Source: Chloroflexi bacterium GWB2_49_20 (GTDB taxonomy: Bacteria > Chloroflexota > Anaerolineae > Anaerolineales > Villigracilaceae). Taken from it: DNA of 64,000 nt. The notes beneath the pieces are model-generated. The model did not search any database, had not been told where the DNA came from, and saw only the letters and a list, made by a program, of their open reading frames with translations. The DNA lies in NCBI GenBank assembly GCA_001796335.1, contig MGMF01000026.1, positions 124,001 through 188,000 of the forward strand, given 5' to 3'. Position numbers and translations under genes: made by a program. Below, piece by piece: positions 19,891-28,900 of the stretch; position 1 is the first letter of the stretch; each line of letters begins with the position of its first letter.

Positions 19891-19943
19891 AAAACATAGT
19901 ATTACATTAATATGCAATATTGATCTTCTGCGAGGGTACATCC

Positions 19944-21227
19944 ATGTTAATCGAATTAAAAATCAAGAATTTTCGCTCTTTTCGCGAAGAAACCATATTT
20001 TCGATGGTAGCTAGTGGTGATAAGACACTTCCCGAGAACACCGTCTATACGCCTGAGTTTGGTGGACGTAGTTTACTATGCAGCGCGGTAATTTATGGGT
20101 CTAATGCTGCCGGCAAATCGAATTTGATGGCTGCTGTGAATTTTATTGGCAAATTTATCCACTCATCGACGGAGCGGAAATTAAACAGCCCGATTGAAAT
20201 ATCGCCCTTCTTGCTGGTTTCTGAACCAAATACTTCACCATCTGAATTTGAAATCACTTTCATCGATAGTGAGAATGTGCGCTATCAGTATGGTTTTCAT
20301 GTGAACGCTAAACAAATCACACGTGAATGGTTGGTAGCACACCCCAAAGGTTTACCGCAAACCTGGTTTGAACGGGATTACGTAAATGGAGTCGAACCAA
20401 CTTGGTATTTCGGCCGCAATCTAAAAGGGAAAAACAGCCAGGTGGCTGAATTAACTCGGCCAGATGTGTTGTTTCTATCAAACGCTGCCAAGTTGAACCA
20501 CCATCAGCTCGGGAATGTTTTTGAGTGGTTCCAAAACAGCCTGCGAGTGATTGGCGCTGATGAGTTGAGCCCTTACTTGTCTACATATTCAGCTGCTCGT
20601 GCCAAACATGATGAACAGACGCAGGAACGTATTCGCCGCCTGCTGGCGGTCGCTGATTTCGGTATTTCGGACTTTGAAGTTCGTGAAGAAACATACACTG
20701 AAAAAGATTTACCTGAAGATATGCCAACGGAGCTGCGCAGCAAATTGGTTAACAAAAAGCGGTTGGATGTTTATATGCGCCATCCTGTCGGAACAGGGAA
20801 TGAAGTTACGCTTCCATTGGAAGAAGAATCGAACGGTACCCAGCGTCTTTTTGCACTGAGTGGTCCTCTGGCAGATGTTTTAGAGAATGGTTGGACGCTG
20901 TTTGTGGATGAACTGGACGCCAGCTTGCATCCGCTTTTGGTGCGTTATTTAGTTGAGTTATTCCATAATCAGAAAATCAATCCCAAAGGGGCACAGTTGA
21001 TTTTCAATACACACGATACCACATTGATGGATTGTTGCTTGTTCCGACGTGACCAGATTTGGTTTATAGAGAAAGACCGCCAAGGCTGCTCGCACTTGTA
21101 TCCGCTGCTCGATTATAGTCCACGCAAGGATGAAGCATTGGCAAGAGGCTACTTATTAGGCCGTTACGGAGCCATCCCATTCCTCGGAGAACCGCAGTGG
21201 GGGGAGCTACAACATGCCGAAGCGTAA
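19944..21227 (+). CDS. rloA: AAA15-family ATPase, RloA-type
   Basis: About 427 residues. It begins MLIELKIKNFRSFREET, the usual start of AAA15/RloA ATPases. Walker A is VIYGSNAAGKSNLM near residue 50, Walker B is LFVDELDASLHPLL near residue 325, and the switch region IFNTHDTTLMD lies near residue 355. This class pairs with RloB-type TOPRIM-like proteins, first named as restriction-linked ORFs and related in design to PARIS (AriA/AriB) and other two-gene abortive systems. The ATPase probably senses infection and controls the partner. The downstream gene overlaps its end by 14 bases. I chose the internal ATG at 19944 rather than 19920 for its ribosome-binding site and family-typical start. Confidence 0.85.
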   Translation: MLIELKIKNFRSFREETIFSMVASGDKTLPENTVYTPEFGGRSLLCSAVIYGSNAAGKSNLMAAVNFIGKFIHSSTERKLNSPIEISPFLLVSEPNTSPSEFEITFIDSENVRYQYGFHVNAKQITREWLVAHPKGLPQTWFERDYVNGVEPTWYFGRNLKGKNSQVAELTRPDVLFLSNAAKLNHHQLGNVFEWFQNSLRVIGADELSPYLSTYSAARAKHDEQTQERIRRLLAVADFGISDFEVREETYTEKDLPEDMPTELRSKLVNKKRLDVYMRHPVGTGNEVTLPLEEESNGTQRLFALSGPLADVLENGWTLFVDELDASLHPLLVRYLVELFHNQKINPKGAQLIFNTHDTTLMDCCLFRRDQIWFIEKDRQGCSHLYPLLDYSPRKDEALARGYLLGRYGAIPFLGEPQWGELQHAEA

Positions 21228-21909
21228 ACCTGGTAGCCGAAGAAAGCGCATCTACGAACGGTCGATTAATTCATATGATCGCCGACCAGGCAGTCGCCCG
21301 CCGGGCAAGTGTATCCTTATTGTTTGTGAAGGAGCCGAAACAGAGCCGAATTATTTTGAAAGCTTGCGACGCTACCTCAAGCTTTCTACAGTCCAGATTA
21401 GAATTAAAGATCGCGCCGGTGCGCCGATCAGTGTAGTGGATGAAGCGCAGAACCAGATTAAAAAACGAGAACAGGATATTCGAGATGGTCGCACAGATAT
21501 TCTGTCGTTTGAATCTGTCTGGTGTGTGTTTGATGTTGAGAATCCTCACCACAACCAAACATTCGATCGCGCTGTATTTCTAGCCGATCAAAATAATTAT
21601 CAACTGGCTGTCTCCAATCCAGCTTTTGAATTCTGGTATATCTTGCACTTTGAGCGCACCACTCGCCCATTTGCAAATGGAGATGAACTCAAGGAGCATT
21701 TGAGGCATCACATACCAAGATACCAGCCTGCCTTGCCGGTTTTTGACAGCCTGGTGGCTTCAACGCAGACTGCTGTGCAGCATGCGAATAGCATCTTGGA
21801 GAAACACCCAGAAGGTGAACTGCGTTTTCCGAACCCTTCCACGCAAGTGCATTTACTGGTACAAGAAATGATCGAAATGAGTCCAAGCGGAAGAGAACAT
21901 TTTAAATAA
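21214..21909 (+). CDS. rloB: RloB-like TOPRIM-fold protein
   Basis: A 231-residue RloB-family protein. The N-terminus is basic (KRKPGSRRKRIYERSI). It is followed by the TOPRIM-like strand with the acidic motif LIVCEGAETEPNYFESL near residue 35, the second acidic block SVWCVFDVENPHHN near residue 105, and the SNPAFEFWYILHFE block near residue 135 that is characteristic of RloB. It is the likely effector nuclease of the pair. The gene overlaps rloA by 14 bases, so the two are co-translated. Transcription ends at the strong hairpin 20 bases downstream. Confidence 0.85.
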   Translation: MPKRKPGSRRKRIYERSINSYDRRPGSRPPGKCILIVCEGAETEPNYFESLRRYLKLSTVQIRIKDRAGAPISVVDEAQNQIKKREQDIRDGRTDILSFESVWCVFDVENPHHNQTFDRAVFLADQNNYQLAVSNPAFEFWYILHFERTTRPFANGDELKEHLRHHIPRYQPALPVFDSLVASTQTAVQHANSILEKHPEGELRFPNPSTQVHLLVQEMIEMSPSGREHFK

Positions 21910-21927
21910 TTGGAAAGGTAAGAATAT

Positions 21928-21962
21928 GCCCGGTTTCAGCAAATGTTGAAACCGGGCTTTTT
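21928..21962 (+). terminator. Rho-independent terminator after rloAB
   Basis: GCCCGGTTTCA and TGAAACCGGGC form a perfect 11-bp stem with an 8-base loop, followed by TTTTT. It lies 19 bases after the rloB stop codon. Confidence 0.9.
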
Positions 21963-21975
21963 AGTGAAAACCTTT

Positions 21976-22428
21976 TCACCTTATTGCAACTGCTCGAAAT
22001 TGACACCCATAGGCAGCCGGCTTACCCAACATCGTCCAGGATAATCGTTCCACAACACTCCACCAGATTCCGGGAACTTCAAACCACTTCGCCCTTGCCA
22101 CACCGATAGGAATATCGGGATCCGGAGCTGTGACTTTGTCGAGAAACCCTCCAGGGTGAATTGCCACTTCGGTGTATACACCACTATAAATGGGTCCAAG
22201 AGCAACCAATGACAGCATCATTCCCCAACCGCATCGTGAAGGTTGGACGGTTTTGGCTGCATCCAAGCGATCCTGAATAAATTCCACATAAGTCATACCT
22301 TGCGGAACTCCGGTCACTGCCATAGGCTGGTTGGCTTTATAACCAACAAAAACCAGACTAGAGCAAACCAGGATCACAAACGTATTCCAAACAACTTTCC
22401 AAACCAAGTGAAACAACCCGGCAATCAT
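21976..22428 (-). CDS. Small membrane protein of unknown function
   Basis: A 150-residue protein I do not recognise. It begins with a hydrophobic helix (residues about 4-28, LFHLVWKVVWNTFVILVCSS) with few flanking charges, followed by a soluble domain with a second hydrophobic stretch near residues 68-82 (MMLSLVALGPIYSG). The C-terminal part is rich in Trp and Pro and ends WFEVPGIWWSVVERLSW and a short tail. It starts two bases after the stop of the small ribbon-helix-helix-like gene upstream, so the two form a bicistron. The role is unknown; an accessory protein of a mobile element is plausible from the setting. Confidence 0.5.
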   Translation of the reverse strand: MIAGLFHLVWKVVWNTFVILVCSSLVFVGYKANQPMAVTGVPQGMTYVEFIQDRLDAAKTVQPSRCGWGMMLSLVALGPIYSGVYTEVAIHPGGFLDKVTAPDPDIPIGVARAKWFEVPGIWWSVVERLSWTMLGKPAAYGCQFRAVAIR

Positions 22429-22430
22429 CT

Positions 22431-22658
22431 TTACTCCTCCTTCTTTTCTGTCTTGTAGAGATCTTCCGGTTTTTGCCCTTCACCGATCATCAAATCTCCA
22501 AAACGAATTTCTTCCCGATACATCCGGTCGATGGAAACCTCGACGACATCACCTTCGCTGCGACCCATATTGCCGGCCAGATCTTTCAATTGCCGAATAC
22601 ATCCGTAACTAAGACGAAAAGAACATACAGGTTTGTTGGATGAATTTTTCTTGGGCAT
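22431..22658 (-). CDS. Small CopG/ribbon-helix-helix-like protein
   Basis: A 75-residue protein. The segment SFRLSYGCIRQLKDLAG followed by MGRSEGDVVEVSIDRMY (residues about 12-49) fits a strand-helix-helix of the CopG/Arc type, with the usual acidic C-terminal tail. It probably binds DNA and may control itself and the membrane protein downstream. AAGGAG precedes the ATG, and a perfect 7-bp inverted repeat lies about 32 bases upstream of the start, which suits autoregulation. Confidence 0.5.
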   Translation of the reverse strand: MPKKNSSNKPVCSFRLSYGCIRQLKDLAGNMGRSEGDVVEVSIDRMYREEIRFGDLMIGEGQKPEDLYKTEKKEE

Positions 22659-22689
22659 TTTTTTGCTCCTTAATCAAGATGATATTATT

Positions 22690-22707
22690 GTAATACATAA
22701 GTATTAC
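22690..22707. promoter_or_regulatory. Inverted repeat upstream of the RHH-like gene (operator candidate)
   Basis: GTAATAC, four bases (ATAA), then GTATTAC form a perfect 7-bp dyad. It lies just upstream of the 22658 start codon. The spacing suits binding of a small dimeric repressor. Confidence 0.45.
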
Positions 22708-22894
22708 TTAATTAAGGGTATTTTCTCATGGCTTCACATATATAAAAATAATCCTTGGACATAAAAAGCATCTATCTTAAACTCTTTTTTGTCCAATGCT
22801 CGTATAATAAAAGGGAATATTAGTTTTTTTAAGATCATTTCTGAAAGTTATTTTATTAAAAGTCAGGGTGTGAAGAAATTCGGAAAATACAATA

Positions 22895-23597
22895 GTGGAT
22901 AACGTAATAACCATCTTTGAGCGGCAATCAGTTCCCTACCATGCTCTTTGCTTGACAGCCACTGATCCATTGTTGGAAATCCTGGATCGTTTAAATCAAA
23001 ATTCAGGAAAGGAATTGATCCACCTTGAACGCAAGGGATTGCGTGCCACTCAATTTGTAGGGGTGATCCAGGCAGGGGGATGCACGATTCAAATCTTGCC
23101 CAAAATTGATTGTGACCCAGAAGCCAATGCTGAAGCAGTCATAGGCTCAACAGCTTTTGAAAAGGCGACTGTATCTGCATCGCAAAACTTTATGCACTTA
23201 TTAACCCATGCGCGCCGCCTGAAATTGCATAATCAATCCCTGGCATCTTTAAGTACCAATCGTGGCACATGGCTTGAAATGCTTACTCGTCTGTTCGCAA
23301 TCGAACCGCTAACCCAATTACAACAGGGTTTTCACCAGGATTATGTTCGTAGAGAAGATCTCCTCCTGTATGTGCGCGGGCGATGGAACATTGCGCGGCA
23401 ATTTTCCCGCCAACCGAATTTAACTCAAGGATTGGATGTCTCTTACGATGATTATTTGCCAGATACTTTACTTAACCGGGTTTTCCGTCTTGCAGTAGAT
23501 CGGTTACAGCGGATTACACGTGATACACAAAATCGTCAGATGTTGGCGGATCTTGAAAGCTGGTTGCAGCCAGTTCACCTACCTGCGCAGTTAAGTT
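22895..23597 (+). pseudogene. mcrC: 5' part of mcrC (McrBC specificity/nuclease subunit), truncated
   Basis: About 235 codons match the N-terminal half of McrC: LERKGLRATQFVGVI, then the CTIQILPKID segment, and the YVRREDLLLYVRGRWN motif near residue 150 followed by DDYLPDTLLNRVFRLAV. McrC supplies the nuclease in McrBC-type modification-dependent restriction, and its PD-(D/E)xK catalytic residues lie in the C-terminal half. Here the reading frame breaks at about 23597, where group II intron sequence begins, and no C-terminal mcrC sequence reappears after the intron. No mcrB lies upstream. It is therefore a non-functional relic. The annotated start is a GTG with no clear ribosome-binding site. 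Confidence 0.75.
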
Positions 23598-24206
23598 CCG
23601 TAGTTATGCGGACGATTGCAATATCTACGTGAAAACGCAACGCGCTGGAGAACGGGTAATGGAAAGCGTGAAAGAGTTTCTGGAAAAGAAGCTGAACCTG
23701 AAAGTCAACCCGAAGAAGAGCAAGGTGGAACGTGCTTGGCGGGTGAAATTTCTGGGATACAGTTTCCATAAACGTAACGGGGAAACAATGCTCCGCATAG
23801 CGAACCGGACAAAGGAACGTTTCATGGAGAAGATACGCCACCTGACCAAGCGTACCCGGTCAGGCAAGCTGGAAGACATTGTGAAAAGTGTGAACCAGTA
23901 TGTAATCGGCTGGATAGGCTACTACCGGCTGGCGACTACGCCGAGTGTGTACAAGGAACTGGATGAATGGATAAGGCGGAGGTGAGACAGATGGTCTGGA
24001 AGCGCTGGAAACGGGGCACAACACGTTATCAGGAGCTACGGAAACTTGGAGTACCCAAAGAACGAGCTGCACTTGGAGCAGTTGGGAAAAGCCCGTGGCG
24101 CATGTCCCGAACACCTGTGGTACACGAAGCTCTGAGCAACGCCTTTTGGCGCAGCACAGGGCTTGAAAGCATCGAAAAACGATACTTTATACTGCATTCT
24201 TGTTGA
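23598..24206 (+). pseudogene. Group II intron reverse transcriptase/maturase, 3' fragment, frameshifted
   Basis: The frame opens in the middle of the reverse-transcriptase active site: SYADDCNIYVKTQRAGERVM, with the catalytic YADD. It continues through the conserved KSKVERAWRVKFLGYSF and the maturase (X) domain YVIGWIGYYRLATTPSVYKE, and stops at DEWIRRR (23985). The next frame continues as VRQMVWKRWKRGTTRYQELRKLG, so one base is missing near 23984. The first RT blocks and all upstream intron domains are absent. This is a 5'-truncated, decayed intron-encoded protein fused to the mcrC relic. Confidence 0.85.
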
Positions 24207-24279
24207 ACCGCCGGATGCGGACCCGCATGTCCGGTGGTATGAGAGGGGGCTGTTAATCACCTCTCCCTACTCGATTTTA
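24204..24279 (+). mobile_element. Group II intron domains V-VI (3' end)
   Basis: GAACCGCCGGATGCGG, a three-base loop, then CGCATGTCCGGTGG form the domain V hairpin typical of bacterial group II introns. A domain VI-like stem (GAGAGGGGG ... CACCTCTCCCTAC) with an unpaired A follows. The 3' splice boundary is likely at about 24275-24279. Together with the maturase fragment this marks the intron's 3' end; the 5' half is missing. Positions 24280-24491 carry no gene I can support. Confidence 0.7.
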
Positions 24280-24505
24280 TATTCAGATGATATTTGTAAA
24301 TTCCATGCTTATTGGTCTCAAAATATTTACTCAAGTAAGATGAAAATTGTGCTATCATACCTCTGCATGTAGAGCAGACTTGTTGGCCATTATTTTCAGA
24401 CAGTAGCCATTCAGAGTATAAATCTAAAAAATTCACCTTTCCGGTTTTCCTCACTATCAACGATTATGATTAGTGGACAGGCTGAAAGGTTAGGAGGATA
24501 AAAAG

Positions 24506-25333
24506 TTGGCTCAAAAGCCTTCCAATAATAAAAACAGCACCCTTGAGCCTCTCACTGGCAGGAATGCAAAAGGGTACGATTATGAGAGATCTTCGGAAGT
24601 TGAGAGGCAAATCCTTGCCTGCTTATCTTTGAGTGACACAAAAATCGTTGCAAAAGCAAAGCTAGAAAACAAGGAAGAAAACGGATACCTCCAGGAAGAA
24701 GCTCTGGTGTACCTGATTAAAAAAAGTCATAAAGAACAAAATCCGGGTCTGTATAACGACCTGGCACAGATGCTGGTAGATCGTTGCCATAAGCGGTTAA
24801 TTTTTCGACATCGAAATATTGATTCAGAAGCAAAGGATGATGCCTATGCAAATGTATTCCTGAACTTGTTTGAAGAAATTTGCGCTAAAGACAAAAAAGG
24901 AGATTTTCTGCAGGTTCGTTTTTGGGTAACATTTGATCGAATGGCAATCGATGTTTTCCGTACATATTCTCGCAAACAATCAAAAGATCGTGCAAATTTG
25001 CATCCTGATTCCTTTATAGGAGCAGATGAGACTGGGGAAAGCGAGGATTTGTGGGAAACTGCAGTTCCACTAATTGATCAAAATATCCCAGACAATCGTA
25101 GAGGATCCTCCGCTGAAATGGAAGGATTAAAAAAGGATGCGTACCAGGTTCTTAAAGAGCCCATCCGCACTATTTTTCTTTTATACCACTATGAAGGTTG
25201 GCCAATTGGTTCCATTGATCCAGATGATTGGACTTTAAGTAAACAATATAAGGTGTCTGAAAAAACTATTGGCAACTGGTTGCGTAAGGCTGAAAAAGAC
25301 TTACAAGAATGGCGAGGAGACCATCATGAATAA
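24506..25333 (+). CDS. ECF-like sigma-70 family RNA polymerase sigma factor
   Basis: A 275-residue protein with a TTG start preceded by AGGAGG (24492-24497) at 8-base spacing. The region from about residue 90 resembles sigma region 2 (DDAYANVFLNLFEEI ... VRFWVTFDRMAIDVFRTYSRK). The C-terminal part resembles region 4: PIRTIFLLYHYEGWPI followed by a helix-turn-helix KQYKVSEKTIGNWLRKAEKDL. The N-terminal 80 residues are not conserved in standard ECF factors. It probably directs RNA polymerase to a small regulon, perhaps this operon itself. It overlaps the next gene by 8 bases, so the products are translationally coupled. Confidence 0.7.
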   Translation: MAQKPSNNKNSTLEPLTGRNAKGYDYERSSEVERQILACLSLSDTKIVAKAKLENKEENGYLQEEALVYLIKKSHKEQNPGLYNDLAQMLVDRCHKRLIFRHRNIDSEAKDDAYANVFLNLFEEICAKDKKGDFLQVRFWVTFDRMAIDVFRTYSRKQSKDRANLHPDSFIGADETGESEDLWETAVPLIDQNIPDNRRGSSAEMEGLKKDAYQVLKEPIRTIFLLYHYEGWPIGSIDPDDWTLSKQYKVSEKTIGNWLRKAEKDLQEWRGDHHE

Positions 25334-25973
25334 CCCAATCGGGCAGTATTCCCTTCAAGTGGTGCTCGATGCTTATATTGCAGCAATAGCTAAACCCAGT
25401 CGTGAAACATTAGCGGAATGGGTTAAACGTTATCCGCAATACGCGGATGAATTAGCAGAATTCACAATGGCTTGGATTCAATCAGAGTTTTCTACGGAGG
25501 TCGAAGAAAAAACGGAAATCTCGAATAGAAGAATTCAGATCGGCATGGATATGGCACGGAAAGTTTACGAACAAAGACCTGTGGAGGATGTTAAACAATC
25601 CTCCCAAGTCAATTCGCAGTTGGATTCTTTGTTGCAAACAGCAAGTTTTGTCGGATTATCCCCTGATCAATTTAAAGACGAATGCAATCTGTCAATGGCA
25701 ATGATGCGAAGGATTGAGAACAGATTGATACTGGTCGAATCGATACCCTTGGACTTGATTCAAAGAATTGCGCAAACGCTTCATCAAAGCGCTCAAGATA
25801 TCCTTACCTATTTAAATCGACAGCCTATAATCCCCGCCGGTTTGAGATTCACATCACATCAACCGCCAAAAATTAATCAAAGGGAAAATTTTTTCGATGC
25901 ACTTAGAAAAGATGATACATTAGGTGAGGATCAGTTTACTTATTGGCTTTCATTTGAAGATAAGAATAAATGA
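25326..25973 (+). CDS. HTH (XRE-like) protein between sigma factor and IrrE-helicase fusion
   Basis: About 215 residues from the ATG at 25326, with GAGGAGA just upstream. The N-terminal third (VLDAYIAAIAKPSRETLAEW, then YPQYADELAEF) looks like a short helical sensor or anti-sigma-like segment. The middle (LSPDQFKDECNLSMAMMRRIEN, then SIPLDLIQRIAQTL) has the layout of an XRE-type helix-turn-helix. The C-terminus (NFFDALRKDD ... FTYWLSFEDK) is a short acidic tail. Because it sits between a sigma factor and an IrrE-type metallopeptidase, I infer a repressor or anti-sigma factor that the peptidase cleaves, as ImmR is by ImmA and DdrO by IrrE. No membrane segment is visible, so it is cytoplasmic. 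Confidence 0.55.
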   Translation: MNNPIGQYSLQVVLDAYIAAIAKPSRETLAEWVKRYPQYADELAEFTMAWIQSEFSTEVEEKTEISNRRIQIGMDMARKVYEQRPVEDVKQSSQVNSQLDSLLQTASFVGLSPDQFKDECNLSMAMMRRIENRLILVESIPLDLIQRIAQTLHQSAQDILTYLNRQPIIPAGLRFTSHQPPKINQRENFFDALRKDDTLGEDQFTYWLSFEDKNK

Positions 25974-25989
25974 TTTAGAGATAATACTA

Positions 25990-28900
25990 ATGAATCAATG
26001 GGATTTTGTACGCAACCTAGCTCGCAAAAAACGGGCAGAAATCGATCTATTATCTCCGAGCAATTCCGCAATTGATCTCATTGGTGCAATATCTATTTCC
26101 CTGCCAATTAAATGTGAACCCCTTCGCAAGAATGACCCATTATTATATGGAGCAGAAGCAGTATTAGATGCGGCGTCTCAAAGAATTTGGTATAACGCAG
26201 AGATTGATCCTCCGCAATTAGCTACCTACATTATCCACGAATATGGTCATTACTGGCTCGAAGGGAGTGATTATTCGTGTAAAGAACCCGACGTTGATAC
26301 CCGTCTGTCTGAAGAGATTTCTCCCGTGGGGACTGACCGTGTGGAAAATTACAATCCCAGGGAACGTCGTGAGGCGTTAGCGAATGTTTTCGCGCGTGAA
26401 TTTCTTCTGCCGGCAGATCGTTTGCAATTTTGGTTCATTCGCGAGAAATGGACTGCATCCCAAATTGCCAGCCACGTTGGGTTGACTGAAAATCTTGTTT
26501 TCAATCAACTCACCGACATCTTGCTTATCCCATCTAATGGAGATGGGGAAGTAAAAACAGAAACACCTTTTGTAGATACTGGACTTGATTCCAGCCAATC
26601 TGACGCAGCATACACAACTGAAGGACCGCTTCTGGTTGAGGCAGGTCCTGGTACTGGAAAGACTCGGACCTTGGTTGGAAGGATCGAATTTCTTGTTACG
26701 AAACAGAATGTCGATCCGCAATCCATTTTGGTATTAACCTTCTCCAACAAGGCTGCTGAGGAAATGAGGGGACGGCTTGCCAAGGTATTACCTGATATTG
26801 CTCCTACCGTATGGATGGGCACCTTCCATGCGTTTGGATTGGAGTTACTGCGGAAATATGGACACGCTTTGGGACTTCCACCTTCCCCAAAACTTCTTGA
26901 TCCGATCAGTGCAATATTGTTAATGGAACAACTTTTACCGAAGTTAAATCTGGACTACTATCAGGATTTATACGAACCAGCCAGATATTTACCGGACTTT
27001 CTTAAAGCCATCTCACGGGCGAAGGATGAATTGGTCACCCCGGAAAAATATCGCCAGATGGCAATGCAAACCATTAGTGAGGCTGCATCTGACGAAGAAA
27101 GGGAACGGGCGGAAAAGACACTTGAAGTCGCTGGGGTTTACGAGGTATATCAGTCTTATCTCGATCAGGAGTATTATATTGATTTTGGCGATCTGATTGC
27201 CAAGTCTGTTCAGTTACTTGCCGAGCATCCTGACGTTCAACAAGATGTTCGTAAAACATACCGTCATGTTCTGGTTGACGAATATCAGGATGTCAACCGT
27301 GCCTGCGCAATATTGCTTCAGCAGCTCGCCGGCGATGGAAAGGGGTTATGGGTGGTCGGGGATGCGCGCCAATCCATCTATCGCTTTCGGGGTGCTTCTC
27401 CCCAAAATATGGCATTATTTCCTCAGGATTTTCCCGGGGCAACAACTTTGCCATTACAGGTAAACTATCGCTCCCAGCCACCTGTAATTAAGGCATTTTC
27501 GGCTCTGGCAAAACAGATGGCAATCTCAACCGTTTTGCCTTTTAGCGAATGGCGGGCTAATCGAACCGATGAGGGCGGCATGGTTCTTCTAAAGGAAGCC
27601 GATAATCTTGAAGTGGAAGGTGAATCCATTGCAAGGGAAATCCGTCATTGGGTGGAACAAGGTTTCCCATATAAGGATCAGGCAATTTTATGCCGCACCC
27701 ACACGCAGCTCGCAAGAATGGCTGCGTTGATGGAGCGCTACGGAATCCCCACACTCTACATTGGAGATTTGTTTGAACGATCTGAAATCCAGGATTTACT
27801 TGCTTTCTTGAGCCTGATTACTGGAGATGCACGCGGCTTGGTGCGCGTGTCAAAGTTCCCAGAATATCGCCTATCTTCTTCTGATGTTCACAAAATATTT
27901 TTCCTGGCTGAGGATGAGCAAATTCCTTTCCCGGAAGCTATTGAACAATTCAAGAACGACCCAGGAATTTCAATGCCGGGTCGGCAAACACTTAACTTGA
28001 TGGGTCAACATCTGCGAAATCATTCAAACAATAATGGCTCATGGTATTTTCTGGCTAATTACTTATTCAACCACAGTTCATACTTGAGAACCATCATGCA
28101 ATCCGATGGCAATGCAAATTACCATCAGCGCGTTGCCATTTATCAATTCCTTCGGTTTGCCTATGAACAGGACAAGGTAAATTCCAATAGAGAAAATCCC
28201 AAGCTCAGGTTGCTTGACTATGTGCGAAGATTGGAAATTCATGGAGAAGAGAAACAATTACGGCAAATTCCTGAAGCCGGGCATTTGGTGGACGCGGTTC
28301 GCTTATTAACTATTCATGGCAGTAAAGGCTTGGAGTTCAGAGCAGTCTACATTCCCCTGCTTGGGAAGGGACACGTACCATTAAAAATACAGCCACAGAC
28401 CTGTTACCACCCAAAAGGGCTTGTGTCGCAGGACCTTAGGCAAATACATGCAGATGAGGAGATTTGTTTGTTCTTCGTAGCCGTATCCAGGGCAAGGGAT
28501 GTCTTATATCTCTCTCGTGCAACGCGATATAACGGAAAGAGGAGCAATCCCTCCGAATTCTTTTTCCTGCTTTCATCTGTCATAGTCCCCCAGAAGACGC
28601 AATCGGGAACGATTACTGGCGCAATTACAGACGAAAATAATGTGGTTGGTGATCAGTATGAGGATGAATATCTAACGGTCTCCTCACGCGATTTTGAAGT
28701 GAATCAATTGGACTTGTATTTACGCTGTCCCAGAAGGTACTACTATGATTTAGTTATGGGGTTTTCTCGCAAGACCGAAGCTTCACCTTTTTTGCGTTTT
28801 CATCGTTGTGTATATCAGGTGATGGATTGGATTGCAGAAATCTATCTGCAAACGGGAAATGTAGATGTTTCTGCTGCCTTGGAAAAATTGGAGACTCTGT

